Shown piece after piece: positions 44,138 to 56,902 of a stretch of DNA of 64,000 nucleotides (positions within the stretch are counted from its first letter, which is position 1; every line of letters begins with the position of its first letter). Under the pieces are notes generated by a model. That model was not told where the DNA came from. It saw only the letters and a program-made list of their open reading frames with translations, and ran no database searches. The DNA comes from Hypoxylon rubiginosum (Eukaryota > Ascomycota > Sordariomycetes > Xylariales > Hypoxylaceae): assembly GCA_902806565.1 (NCBI GenBank), contig CADCXA010000007.1:248001-312000 (forward strand). The letters run 5' to 3'. Made by a program: the position numbers and the translations under genes.

Positions 44138-46546
44138 CTAATGTATCTCAAAGGTCTCAAGTTCCAGTTCCCCCTTTTTGACCATGTCGGCCGGCTCTCC
44201 ATCCGATAAGCCCAAGACGTAACAGGCCCCAACATGCTCCAGATGCGAGCCATCCGAGTCCAGAGATTCGACCCTCCTAAGCAGTATCGGAAGCGAAGAG
44301 CTATCGACGGCGCAGATGAGATCTCCCTGCTGTAGATTCAGCAGTCCGATGCCTAATCGGCCGTCGTCGGTTTGGAAGAGAGTCCTGTTGATGCAAGATT
44401 TTAACATGTCCGTGAACTCCTTTAACAATTGTTCCCTTCCTATTCCCCTTTCAATCGGCTCCTCTGGATCGGAAGAACACTGGCGCATATCTTCAAAATA
44501 ATGACCCAGCATTCGGCCGAGAGACGAGTCAGTAGGTAACTCGAGCCGCGTCAATGCTTCTTCGTTGTCGGCATCTGTCATTCCTAACCCGGACCAGAGG
44601 TTGAAAAGAAATTGCCATTGCACCGAAGACATACAGAATCCAGAGAAACACCGGCCAGACATATCCCGAATTTTGGCGTACTTCCTCCTCGAGTCCTTCG
44701 TCTCCCAATCCAAAACGTCCATCAATTCCTGCAAAGGCCTCTTACCCTCATCGGCCATTTGATGGGTCGCGACGCGAGCACCGACAAACTCGACGAGGTA
44801 GTCGACGGAAAGCTTAATCAAAGCCTTTACGTTATGGAACGGATCCGGTGTGAAATCGAGCTGTTTCGCCAGCTTCACACGACCGCAAACTGCACCTTGG
44901 ATGCGCAGAACATCTAGTCCAATGATCTCAGGCTGTTGGGTTCCAATAGTATCGAGTAGTGATTCTTTTTCGTTGCGATAGTCAATGAATGTTCTGCTTC
45001 TGTAAATTATCGTGAGGTCTGCTAACCAGGAAGGGAGCTTGTGTTGGCTTTCGATGCCGTAACCACGCCCAGCATACTGCAAGCATCCAGATACGTTCTT
45101 TCTAAGCTCATCGCCACGACCGACAGCCTCTAGGTATACGTCATGTATAGACTTGTTATAGTCAGGCGTAATGTCATTGGGGACCAAACTCAGCACTGCA
45201 TACACCAAGTCCCGTGGATTGGTGGCCTCTGATTGCGATGCTGTGAAGCAAGCGGCAGCAAATAAGGTGATAGCGCCCGTCGACACGAATTTTTGAAACC
45301 CCCTTACTATATATAGGGATGGCAGTCCAAAGTTTGACAGCGCCAAAAGCCGCCAAGATACCCCTTCGGCTGTCTGTTGACCATATTGATCTTCTGGACA
45401 GGGCATTGATTTGATATATGTGAAGAATGATTTAAATGCTTCAAGTTCTCTAAAGTTCACGGACGCCTTGCCGCAGATGAACCAGTTTGTCCATGGCGAT
45501 TTTGCCAGTACCATTTCTTGGATAATCCATATTCTTGACCAGTAGTTGCTATAGCCCAGTAAGCTGATGGGAAGCCATCTCTTGTTGTCAGGAAATTCCG
45601 ATTCCTTGTCGATAGATTGAGGGTAGTCGGGAAGTCTAACTAATGGACCCAGTTTGTCGTTCAGCTTTTCAAATGCGGCCATCATCATCTCAGGGGTGTG
45701 CTTTAGTTCGTCGGTAAAGCTTTCGTTATCATATTGAAACAAATTAAGGAGACGCAGCATGCTTTGTTCGAAACTCTGCCCTTCTTCAAGATCACGTATT
45801 GCCCTAAAAACCACTTCCAGCACTTCGTCTGACCCCCTCTTGGGAACATGCAGTTTCTCGTACAATAAAATATGCAACCGCTGGGTTGGAGATATGTCCA
45901 CACGCTTAAAGGCTCCTGCTAGATCGTGATTCAACCGATTCCCTGTATGGAGGCTCGAGTATTCCGGTGTGGCGCCGAGGACAGGACCGACTTCGCGGAT
46001 AGCCTCTAGTGCCTGATCAAGATGGTAAGGTTCAGGCGGCCCAAGCCATGAGAGAACTGACGAGGCGCCACGATAGATGGATCCCATCATGGAGACCTGG
46101 TGGCTCTTTTCTGGGATATCATTCTGGTTGATGCACACGGCGTCGATCCAGAGCCAATGTATTTCGCCAGTCTGTTCATTCTTCGGAAACCCATACTTTC
46201 TAAGATACCATAGCGCAGAGGCGAGATTAGTGGTCGCTGAAAATGGCTGGCCATTGACTATGATGTCTTTCGTAATCTTAGGGTTACCCCAAACGTAGGA
46301 TAGCGCAGCGTAGCGAAAATTTGATATTAGTAGCTGTTTGTGTAGCTCGCAGTGTACCGGCTGATCGTCAGGGCCAGGTAGGATCTCGATGACTCTAATC
46401 TCGGGTGATGTACGACTTAGATATTCATAGATCCCCTGTTGACGGCCATAAGACGGGGAGAAGGCTTGAAATGACGGCTTTGTTGACATATTAGATGTTT
46501 TGTTAAATTGATGTTGTCCTGGTGTCCATGGAGAATATCTTGACAT
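44138..46546 (-). CDS. HET-domain (heterokaryon incompatibility-type) protein
   Basis: A single exon of 802 aa from ATG 46546; the second ATG at 46489 would give 783 aa, and the longer open frame starts at GTG. The HET domain is N-terminal: YAALSYVWGNP (79-89), LWIDAVCINQND (132-143) and the following KSHQVSMMGSIYRGASSVLSWLG, its three usual blocks. HET domains act in non-self recognition and can trigger programmed cell death on hyphal fusion; most family members have no proven function. The region after about residue 250 is helical-looking with no nucleotide-binding or repeat domain, the usual standalone architecture. There is no neighbouring partner gene that I can recognise. Confidence 0.9.
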   Translation of the reverse strand: MSRYSPWTPGQHQFNKTSNMSTKPSFQAFSPSYGRQQGIYEYLSRTSPEIRVIEILPGPDDQPVHCELHKQLLISNFRYAALSYVWGNPKITKDIIVNGQPFSATTNLASALWYLRKYGFPKNEQTGEIHWLWIDAVCINQNDIPEKSHQVSMMGSIYRGASSVLSWLGPPEPYHLDQALEAIREVGPVLGATPEYSSLHTGNRLNHDLAGAFKRVDISPTQRLHILLYEKLHVPKRGSDEVLEVVFRAIRDLEEGQSFEQSMLRLLNLFQYDNESFTDELKHTPEMMMAAFEKLNDKLGPLVRLPDYPQSIDKESEFPDNKRWLPISLLGYSNYWSRIWIIQEMVLAKSPWTNWFICGKASVNFRELEAFKSFFTYIKSMPCPEDQYGQQTAEGVSWRLLALSNFGLPSLYIVRGFQKFVSTGAITLFAAACFTASQSEATNPRDLVYAVLSLVPNDITPDYNKSIHDVYLEAVGRGDELRKNVSGCLQYAGRGYGIESQHKLPSWLADLTIIYRSRTFIDYRNEKESLLDTIGTQQPEIIGLDVLRIQGAVCGRVKLAKQLDFTPDPFHNVKALIKLSVDYLVEFVGARVATHQMADEGKRPLQELMDVLDWETKDSRRKYAKIRDMSGRCFSGFCMSSVQWQFLFNLWSGLGMTDADNEEALTRLELPTDSSLGRMLGHYFEDMRQCSSDPEEPIERGIGREQLLKEFTDMLKSCINRTLFQTDDGRLGIGLLNLQQGDLICAVDSSSLPILLRRVESLDSDGSHLEHVGACYVLGLSDGEPADMVKKGELELETFEIH

Positions 46547-48235
46547 TCTCCCAAGCCAATGGGGCCTTTTATAATACCTGTAACGGTATGCTTCGAGGTT
46601 TGCGGTTTGAAAATGAGCGCCCACTTCATCTCAGGCAGGCTGAGCAAGTGAGGCGGCCTTGCAAGCGGGAAATTATCGCCCGAAGAGGCGGTGAAATTGG
46701 GAAGTCCATAGGAACTTGGCTTCTTGTAAGTAGTATAGGTGCTGATCATTCTCATTTTCTGGTTGCCTCATGCCCAAAGGAATGGCTCTGGACTTTTTAC
46801 ATTTATGCCAGCCAAATTGGTTAGTCGTTGAGCCGGCGGAGACGAGCGAATCTCTGGTGTATTCTCGCCATTTCCTCGCTCACTCGCTCTCGGCCACTCG
46901 ACTCAGCCACAGACAAGTCTCATGAAAGAGCCGAATGGAGTTACACACGTGGCAGCGAGGCTCTGTTGACCACACGTGTAAGAGATGAGGAGCATTTGGT
47001 ACTGACCTCGGGATGTTGTTGGTAAGTTTTCTACTAACAGCCCCTCATTTGAGTCGTTTGAGCGAGGACCTGATATGGTTCCCTCCTAGTAGCTTGTACC
47101 TTCCTTCTCCTTCGGTGTATAATAGGGTAGACAGAGAGAGTATCATAGCCAAGCTGTTTGAAGAAACGTCTCACTATTTTTCTTATTCCCATGAGAGAAA
47201 CAGGCCAGGCAGTATTTTATGTGCTTAAGCAGAACGATGCCGTTAGACTTGTCTCAGATCGCTCTTTGTGAGCTACTCCAACACCACTTATAGCTTATAT
47301 CGTGAATTAGAGTGCATTACGCACATCCCCATGGCGGTCAGACCATTCTTGAAGTGACAGATAACATATCACATGTAAGATAAAATAAAAATAAAAGATG
47401 GGAATTGCAAGATCAGAGCAGAAAACAGAGTTGAAAAAGAGCCATAGGTATTATGTATTTACCGGAACCCGTAGGTTAACTCGCCCGGGTTCTCCTCCTC
47501 ATTCACATCCCCCATCGACTTCTACACATGAGCCTCCCCAGCAATTAGCTCAAGCTCTTCTCTCTCCCCAGCTTATAAAATAAATACAACGCCCATCCTC
47601 TCGCGGCCTGCCTCTTATTGGCATCCCAGATGGCTTTTAGTTCCACCTCCTTTCACACATGTACCACCAAATCATATTTCACGTCTTCAGCATCGAGAAA
47701 AAAATTGTGTGCGAGATGAAACTGAATCCACCTCCTCCGAAAGAGACAAAAGACCACTCCCTCCCCAAAACTGACAAAGGAAACCCGTCCCGAATCTTTC
47801 CTCTCCCACAAACGTGGGCGCCAGGTATCAAGATTCCAAGAGACGGACGGCCCACGAGGCCATTCTCGACTTCTGCCTCCGACAGCGGGCTAAACACCCA
47901 CTACGACGACCCTCGTGCCTAGTGCCGCCGCCGCCATCATGACAGCGTAGTTGATAAGAGATATTATATTCCCCGACCGCTACCTATATCACGCGAGTTA
48001 CGTGGCCCGCGTTAGGAAGATAGGATCGTATGCGTTAACATCAGGTGGTGGACATGAATCGTCCGTCGTTTCACAATTCGGATCCGCCCCTCAGCATAAG
48101 CATATTCGCCTCCCAAAATAAAACCTTCCATCGGAGCTTATACACGGAAGAGCGTCATATGTTTCGTACCGCGGCGTAAAGTCGTGAAATTGCAAAATCA
48201 ATCCGATCGGCCCCGATATTACGACTGCAAAAAAC
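46547..48235. other. Intergenic region between the HET gene and the 48-kb gene
   Basis: No clear gene. An 87-codon ORF at 47659-47922 (plus, starts MYHQIIFHVFS) ends in a RPFSTSASDSGLNTHYDDP stretch but has no family match and no flanking splice support. The HET promoter must be in the left part (46.55-47 kb). Confidence 0.45.
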
Positions 48236-49792
48236 TCATGAGTGGAACAAATCCCAGATTGTCTCGCAACACCTGATAAACTCGGCACGTTTTCTGTCCT
48301 GGGTTTCGGGGCTATCCCGACCAGATCCAAATGGCATTCTCCGAGTAGGCGCAGGTCCATGACCTAGAGGGGGACTACCTTCCTCGTACTCGGCACGCGT
48401 CCTTCGCTTGCTCGCACTTCGGCTGGCATCCAAGGGGTTCATTCCGTTCATTCCGTTCATCCCGCTCATCCCGTTCATTCCATTTCGGGGTGACGGAGGG
48501 GTCGGGGGTTGGTGTCCTGTATAATGGACAATCTTGGGCAGAAGTTCCGGTCGCCCGCCAGCTAATTCATGCTGTGCTTCCTCTGCTGACTTATACTCTC
48601 TAGATCGGCCTGACATAGGCGGCTGCGAAGGAGCTGGAGGCGGGTGGCTAGGCGATGCCAGAGGTCCGTGGCTTGAGCCAGGATACAAGGGCCGGGCGCT
48701 AGGCTCGCCATGCGACGGAAGTCCTTGATTACCGAATACATCGGAAATTGGAGGCAGGCGGTTGGTCGTCTGGTTTGCGGGAACGTGGTGAATATGAGAT
48801 GTGCTGGCCAAATTCGAGGGATGGTTGGCAAGGTGTCGAGTCAACGGCTGCGGGTTATGACGCCCAGTGAACGTTTGGCCTAACGGCGCAGACTGTATTA
48901 CTCGCTCGTGGGCAAACTGCTCGTGGGACGGGGCTACGATGCTCAACCCAGGAGGGGCCTTATTCCGTCGAGACATGCCTGGCGTCTTCGCGGCGAATTG
49001 GTTAGCAGAATCCTTGTCTCTCCCAAGATCTGGACCGTCCCCCTTAGCAGATTGTTGCTGCAGCCTGGCCTCGATGATTCGGCGTTGTTGTTCCCTGACG
49101 TTCATGCTCTGCTGCAAGTGCTCCTTCATTACAGGATCGTGGGTAGAGAAGCCAGGCGACAAGCATGCGATACCCACTTGCTGAATACCGAGTCCTTCCC
49201 TTCCTAGCGCTGGGCGAGCCGTTGCGGCACCTGACCCAGTGAGGGTGTTCTTGGACAGATCCAGCTTTCGTGGGCGATGGCGAGTGGACGGGATATCTGG
49301 AGATCCTGGTTCCTTCTTTACGATGATCTTGGGTGCTGAAGCGCTCGCGACATCTCGTGGACTGTAGTGTACACGAGTGACAATTAGCTTCTTGTCTGAC
49401 ACAGCGGCAGGAACACATTTGAGCGCAACGAGTTTTCTCCTTTTTTAGGAAGTTGATTTTTTTTTTCTTATGATGGATTGAAGGATCACTTGGAGACCAA
49501 AAGAGTAAAAGACTTACGCGCTTGGGGGAGATGACTTTGCCGCGGCCTGGGTGGCCGGCCTAGTGGGACTTCGGCTGGCAGGACGTTGCGTAGCAGAGAT
49601 AGAAGCATTGGTGTTCGGTGTGCCCGAAACCGCAACTAAAGTGCGTGGTACGGAAGGCGACGAAGCCGGCACAGCGGCAGTTCCAGGCGTAATCGAGGAG
49701 CTACCCGCGGCACTGGTCGCAGGAGCCAACTCAGCATAAGCCGGCCTGTCGTGGGGAGCCGGGGAAGGGGCCATTGCGATCGCCGCGCTCAT
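48236..49792 (-). CDS. Unknown basic, disordered protein (possibly nuclear)
   Basis: Two exons, 49792-49518 and about 49439-48236, joined by a 78-nt intron (GTAAGT donor) give 492 aa. The downstream frame has no ATG of its own near its start, so the join is needed. It reads SSPPSA(R)KLVALKCVPAAVSDKKLIVTRVHYSPRDV. The acceptor is a tandem AAG-GAG, so 491- and 492-residue forms are possible. The protein is rich in Ser, Pro, Ala and Arg, with a Lys/Arg cluster (RHRPRKLDLSK), a Gln/Arg-rich helix (REQQRRIIEARLQQQ), a GMNGMSGMNGMNGMN repeat and an order-promoting end (RKRAEFIRCCETIWDLFHS). I do not recognise the family. The composition suggests a nuclear or scaffold role, which is inference only. 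Confidence 0.75.
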
Positions 49793-52700
49793 TGTGTACA
49801 AAAGCTCAAGCTTGTTTCTTGATAAGGCAATTTTCCAGGTACGATGATGTTAGCTTGGGGAATTGAGATTTTTTTTCTTGGTCGGTTTCTTGCTGATCCT
49901 CTCTCGTTTTATTCCCGGCTGAAATGGCTGATGCGCCACGCGGGAGTTGGCAGCAGGGAAAGGGGAAAAAGAGCGGAAAGTGTGGAAAGCGTTGCAGCGA
50001 TGGGACAGGACAAGACGCTCCAGATGTCAGCCAAATTGATTGACGAAGAAGATGAGGCGCACTTTGAGCCCTCCTTTACACCTGCGCTTCTGCAGACCTG
50101 AGTTGCAGAAATATTGATGTTGGGCCCCGACTGTGGTGCAAATGCGCTGCGGCCAATAATCAACTTCTCCTTTTTTCTCAGTCTGCCCGACTCCGTATTG
50201 GTAGGTAGGTTACCTATTTCCAAACGCGCCAATGATCGCTTTGATCGATCGATTTAACCTATTAATTCCTCTGATGAGCTACAGGAGCTTGCCAATCACG
50301 AACGGCACGAGAAATAAAAACGAATAGGCAGCGCGCGTGCCAGGTCCGAGTAAGCAATCTTGGAACGCACCGCTAATATTTCGGGCCTTGATCCGGACGG
50401 ATCTGATCTGATATGATATGATGGGCCGAAGGTTTGGGTATATTCTGACCGACTGCAAGGTCCGCCGACGGGATAATACCGGTCAGCTTGAGATGGGATC
50501 GAATATCGAACGTCGTTCGAGGGAATAGCCTTCCTTGAGGACCGGATCCGATGTCTGGTTTTCGGCGCTCTCTTTGTTTTTTTCTTCGTGCCTTCGGAGT
50601 TTGCGTGTGTTGCTCTACGATTTGTTGGCTCGACTTTTGCTATCTTACGTCTCCCTTGGATCGACTATGATTAATTAACCGCCAAATCTTTCCTTTTCCT
50701 TTCTCGATGCCGCCGGACCGGATGGAACCCGCGGGCGATACTTGGGAATTTTGGTTGTACTGGGCTGCGCTCGTCCCACAAATGGGCGAGTTGGTGGTGT
50801 GAGATACGTGTACCGGTCGATGAATCGGTGTATTACTATGGTATAGACAAGTGCCAAAAAATTGTGGCTTTGGAGGGGGGGAGAGATTCGAACGAAATAG
50901 CAACTTGACTCGAACGAGATAGATGTATATACGACTGCGCCGAAACTCTTGCCCGAACAAGAAAACAATCAAAAGGAAAAAGAGGGATTACGGTGAGGAA
51001 GAAGAAAAAAAAAGTGTAGCGAAAGGACTCGACGCGAAGACGAGTGCGGAAGGTATGTGATTAAGGTAAGGGTAAGGTTTAGGTGGTTTAGGTAAGGAGG
51101 GAGGGTAAGGAAAGGATTTCGAGGTTTCGAGGCGGGAAAGAGGGGCAGCCTCTCATTTAGTGGTAGCAGCTTTGTAGGAATTGTAGGAGGAGTTGTAGGA
51201 GATGTCTACTACGATGTATTCCATAAGAAAGTACACAGTTCAAGACAGTGAGCTTAAGGGTTTCCTTCAGGGCATTTACTTTAAGGTATTGTACCTAGAA
51301 CCCTAACAGGGCCTTGCTAGGTCACCCACAGGGCACTAGGGGCACTAGGATCAAGGAGGTTCAAGGTTGTTTCCAGAAGCACAGACTATGCCCTGCGATC
51401 CCTCCTGTCCCCTCTCCATCTTTCATCCCTACCAGCTGCAACCATCCCTACTATCCCTGTCATCCCTGCTATGCTGCGCCAGTAAAAGTCAAGTACTTAC
51501 CCTATTAGGAACCCTGAGTCGCTAGCGTGCTTTAGCTGCGCTACAGGTACAGCACGGACTCGCCCATCAGTTAGGTACATGTACCTATGTACACCAGTAT
51601 ACAGTAGGAAGGCCAGATATTATTCGAAATCCCTTTAAAACCACCGATTTTATGAAAGGGGAGGCGGAATATAACGAATGACACAAGTCAAGACAGTTAC
51701 GTGTGAGAGAAGTGTGGGCTTTTGATAATAGTCCTTACAGTATCCCTGTCGAGACGACGACGAAAGAGTAGATGTCATAAGTGTATTTGTAATTGGCCCC
51801 CAGATCTGATTATATCCCATCGAAGGGCCAGGAGGGCACAGTTCATGCATTCTTTTTTTTTTTCTTTTTTTTTTCTTCTTCAATATAGCGGTTGGGGTTT
51901 TGCGATACCTATCCAGTTATCCAACACGCATAAAGCCATTCGAATACGCCACCATATTTTCGTTATCGGCACTTCTCTCTAATTTGATCACTGTTCCTTT
52001 TTTCTTTTTTCCTTTCCCACTAATCTGGTCTGAAAAGAGGTAGAGACGAAACCAACGGCCAATCCACTTGTTCAGGTTTCACCATCCGAAAAGTGGAATT
52101 ACTAGTATTCACCTTTTTCGAACCCCATACGAGCTTCTTCGCCACACAGCATTAATAGTAGTATTAGCAGCAACAGCAGCAGCGAAGAAGAAGAAAAAAA
52201 AACTTGACTTCCATTCAAAGCTCCTCTACTGGTCTAGGCGGCCGTAGTCGGTGGGTACCTACTGTGCATATCTCTCGTGAACGGTGAAGGAAAACAGTAG
52301 CCTTGTGGAACTGTTTCCTATCTGGGTGGCTTGTCGGGAAGTCTGGTGGACGGATGGCCTCTAGTACCTTCAGTACCTCTAGTACCTGTAGCTGACCAGC
52401 CAAGGAATGGGGTCTCCCCCCGTGGCTCTGCCTCCGTAGGTTGTTTTACATTGATGCTTAACAACCCGCCCTAATCCAGTCCGAGGCAGCGTTCAAGGGC
52501 TATCTCCCACATGATTGGATCGCACACGACTGGATGAGATTCTGGAATCTGGAATTCCAAGCATCTTAGCAATCCTGAGGCTATAGGCTCGACCTAGCAG
52601 TTAGGCTCCGAGTTTTAAGACGACGGCGAGAACCGATCCGGTCCTGTAGATTGTACGCAAGAATTAAGAGACTATTGAAATGTGAGGTAGCTGGATCAAC

Positions 52701-54813
52701 GCTCGGCTCGGAGGGTTCAGTATTGTCATTCGTCCAATCGCGTAGCACAAGTCGCCGAAGTTGTCGTTAGTACAGGCAGTACAGGACAGAAAGGAACAGT
52801 AGAAGAGGCAAGAGAGGGTTGCTTGATTCAACTGAATGTGACCGCGGCCACTTGAATCCCTCCGTCCGTTGGCCCATCCAGTAACTCACTCGTCCCAAAG
52901 CTGTCGCATGGCCCACCCCGATGTATACGAATGCAACATCGATTTTCAGGTGAATTCAGGTGAAGCTACAATAGTACACATCCCTACCTATCCTTGGTCC
53001 TTCAGGCATGTGCTTTGGTTGGCTTGATCGGGGTTTGGCGCCTCTCTTGTCAATTTCTGTCTGTCAGTGCCTCGGCCGATAAACTGCGGGTTTTCCAGCT
53101 TTGTCTTGTCTTGCTACATAAGTACATAGTAGGTAAGATCAGACGAATATTTCCCTGGAACTTTTACTATTAACCCGAAGACACCGTCCGTTTGGGAGCT
53201 TTTCTCCTGCCTTAGCGCTACCACCTGCATATGTAGGTATTAATACAGCTGCTCCCCTAGAATGCGAGGACTTCCGCAGCGGGTAACCTCCTTTTCCAAT
53301 GCGTTTACCGCACCTACGGGAATAGTAGTGTCAAATATACCATCCTATATATACCTATATACAATACCAACAGGTCCAAGTTGCAATATCAATATTCGAG
53401 TCTATTATCATGTACCCCTTTTTATTATTATTATAAACAGTCATCTCCATGTTTCAGTCGTAGTCTCGTAGTCTCCGAACCAAAAGGAATAAAGGAACAG
53501 AGACGGGATTACGGCCTGGAATGCCGTGCCGAGCTCAGCGTGCTACGGTGTGTCCAGTGTCAGCGTGTCAAGCTGTAATTTTCGAAGCGGTGGTCCGTGA
53601 ACACCATATCCAGCGGTCTTCTACGCTACTGTATGAAGTCTGGCTAGGATAGCGGATCGCCGCCATGGGTTTCAATGTGGGAGAGCTCTCGTATCGACAA
53701 GTGTAGATCCCCGTACACGTATGTACGTATGAGGGGCGAGGGGTTTGGCTGTCTGACGTCCCCTGTCGATCCGCCCTGTGAAATCGTGATGTGTGTGTGT
53801 GGTTTGTGCACAGTCCAGCGGAATAAGGCGGGAGTCCCCTGTCTTGCCTGCTTGCCTGTCCGCAAACGGCACCCGCTGTGACTTAATTATTGAACATCAC
53901 CATTATCGCCATCGTCAGCCTAGCCTGGGCAAAAGGCCTGCGATGACGGCATCCTAAGATGAGGAGAAACCCACCGTGTGTTGCTCTCTTACACATCGTG
54001 TATGGATTTTACGAGACAGGCAGAAAATTGCCGACGACGGCCGGACAGTCGGGCTCCCAGGGCTTCAGGTATGTAAGCGCCTTTGCGAGTTGAAACGCGA
54101 ACCCTTGGCTCGTGTCCAATCCCAGATTCTTATTTTCTTATTAATTGTCCTTACCCTACCCGTTCCAAGTCGCATTACGAGAGTCTGTGTCTCAGATTTT
54201 CGAATCAGCACGTAAGATCTTATCACGGCGATGCTATTGGTAGCAAATGCCAATGCGAGTGTCCTAGATGGATGATGAAGGGCCTTATGATTATTACTCG
54301 CTTCCTCCCTTCATCAATGCGCGTCGGACAGATCTTTCCAGATCGCTGAACCCGAAAAGGCGTAGAGATCCGTGGGGGGCCTTGGGAAGGGTTTAGGGGC
54401 CATCCCGCATTTCGAGACAACCTCGATATAATTAATATGTGCAGATTGGAAGTGCCACAGTTGTCAATATTCGTCTATCTACATGGACTATTCCGTAAGT
54501 TAATTAATAGATGTGGCCCCAATGCAATTTACCGCGCGGCAATGAGAATAGTCACATTAGATATATTGGGTTACCGACAGAATCATCCTTTTTTTATTTC
54601 TTCCATTTATATCTAAGGTACCTAAGATAGGTAGGCAAACAGACGAGACTTCTCCCTTGCGTCCATACCAACGCTACTTTATTACACAGCATGCCCATCA
54701 CATGGGAATCGTCATTACACGTGTTAGAGGGGGTAAGAGGTAAGTCCATACGATCGCGGACCATATGTGACCGCGCTTAGAAGCTCCCACGACTAGAAGC
54801 GAGGAAATAGGCG
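49793..54813. other. Gene-poor stretch
   Basis: About 5 kb without a supportable gene. The left end is the promoter of the 48-kb gene. Features seen: GATCTGATCTGATATGATATGAT near 50400, AAGGTAAGGGTAAGG near 51064, CT tracts (51853-51880), and AGTACCTTCAGTACCTCTAGTACC repeats near 52372. Short Cys-containing ORFs such as 53675-53881 lack any family support. Confidence 0.45.
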
Positions 54814-55425
54814 CTACCCAATCCCTCCTAATCCAAACCAAGGCAAATGTCCTAGGGCGTAGTCGGCTAAATTAATAGACAGATATTGAAGGGACCAAGC
54901 AGTTCCATTGGGGTCCCTTTCCACACTTTCTTCTAGAAGGGTACTGACAGACTGCGAAGAAGGGTTTGAGGCAAAGGATCTGCTCAGCTGAAAGCACCGC
55001 GGACGAGGCGAGCGTAGCTCGGACTCACCATAAGCATACCCTATATGTGTAAGTAGGTAGGTAGGGAGGTGGGCGGATTTGCGGCGTGTTCCTACCAACA
55101 AACGCATGGCCTTTGAGTCGGTCTCCGCCGTGGGAAGTCGAAACGTTTTTGTTTCTCCACGACTCACCACAAGTGCCGGAAGCTGAGACAAATCGCGAAT
55201 CCTGCTGATGTCATGGCGGGAGGAAGGGAAAGCAGTCCGGCAGCCTGGCAGTTGTGACAAGTTTGACATACAGCGCCACGAGGCTGCAGCGCAATATCTT
55301 TTTCGTTTATGCCGCAGCGGATAAGAAGCGGGCTGATCTCGCCTGTGCCGCATGCTAACGAGCCCGAAGCTTACTACTATACGCGAGACACGGCGATGGC
55401 CCCAAGGCAAGTCTTTGTCGATCAC
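54814..55425 (-). other. 203-codon open frame of doubtful reality
   Basis: The open frame starts at GTG 55425; the first internal ATG gives about 180 residues beginning MRHRRDQPASY. Composition is Arg/Ser/Leu-rich and no domain, signal peptide or repeat is visible. It is the longest open frame in the 50-56.9 kb gap, so I record it, but I think chance is more likely than a gene. Confidence 0.15.
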
Positions 55426-56902
55426 GCTTTATCAGCCGAATCTAAGCATGTGGTCGAGAACTCGAGTGGCTCTTGAACAGTAATACCCGTTATCTTATAC
55501 CGAAGCATTAGAAACGTCGAGACCGGCTGTAGTTCCGATTTGTTTAGAAATCATAGTTGTAGTTCTTTGTAGTAGACGCATTAATTCATCTAGCCTTCGA
55601 AAACGGGAGTTGAACTGGAGCATAGACAGAATATACAGTTGAAACTTGGAGTCGAATTCTGGCTCAGCGTGTACTAAGCTGTAATGTCGCTTAACGCCAC
55701 GAAATCAAAGTTAAGTTTCGCAATATTACCTACCTACCTAGGTAGGTATCTAGTATCTAATATCAAATATCTAATAGACATGGGCATGAATGAATAATAT
55801 CAGTTGAGCTTCAAGTTGCCCATCCCAGCTTCTATCAAGTGTACTTAAATGGCCATCTCCATCACACAGCAAGCAACCCTAAACCTAAGCCTATTCTAGT
55901 TCTCTCAGGCCAACAATAGGCAAAACTTAAGAGACAATATAAAATAAGTGTAGGAAACTTCAAATAATGATAGATATGTGAGTATGATAAGAATGGAAGC
56001 TCCGGTAGATGAAAAACTATGATACGGCGGATAACGGTAACTTAGACGTCAAGACGTGAAGGACGATGCAACTCTAGTACTTAATCCAAGGGCCATAAAA
56101 TGTAAATAAAACAACGCGCACATACCTACGTACATAGTTTATCTATGGTTAACAAGTAGTCTACCTGCACGTAGATACATGAAGGATGGAGGTAGTTGGC
56201 CAAATCTCATCTCATCTACATCGAACACGGGGCACGTCCGGGAGGAATCGAAACGAAACCTGTGGCGTACGCACTCGTGGGCCGGCCATTGCGTAACAAA
56301 TCAGATCTTGCGAGACCAGGGGGTTCATGGAATACTCCACGAATATGTGTACGTGTAGGTATGGAGGTAAAATCCGATATTTTTCTTTATTTTCTTTAAC
56401 TAACAGATAGGTATCATATGTATCAGGCACGTGTGTATATGCCCCCTCTCGCTCTCTCTCCTCTCCTCTCTTTCTCCTTTCTTCTCCTATCCCCTTGCAC
56501 ACCTAGGTGTCCAGGACCGTCAATCCCAACCCCGTGATAAATACAAATGCTCACCACGAAACATGGCGTATGGATACGTAGTCGAAGAGACGAACGGCAA
56601 TGCTATGCAAATAATCGCGAACCACCCTCACAATGTAGAACTCCCCCCTCCCCTCCTTACGCCACCAGCGCCGATGACTTAAAAATCCAGACCCAGACCG
56701 TGTAGTTGGTTTGCTTTTTTGTCGGTTGCCCGTAATCCCTTTTCTCTGTTTCTCCTGAATGTACCTAATGTATGTATGTAAAATAAAAACCATAGATAAA
56801 ACACGTTAACCCAGGAGGTAGGTAGCAAGTCGTAACCCACCAGCCACCAGCCACCAGCCACCAGCCTCCAGCCTCCAGTACCGATCCATCCATCATCACG
56901 AA
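55426..56902. other. Intergenic stretch downstream of the LCAT-like gene
   Basis: No gene seen. A long palindrome built on TACCTACCTAGGTAGGTA lies near 55730-55748, followed by ATCTAGTATCTAATATC repeats. A tract of (CAGCCAC)-type repeats lies at 56839-56878, at the 3' end of the next gene. Confidence 0.5.

Noticed and set aside
50880..50896. GATTCGAACG as a tRNA T-loop on the minus strand
   Set aside because: No matching stem, A box or acceptor arm at the proper distance.
54814..55425. 203-codon ORF as a confident gene
   Set aside because: No ATG at its start, Arg/Ser-rich chance-like composition and no domain; recorded only as doubtful.
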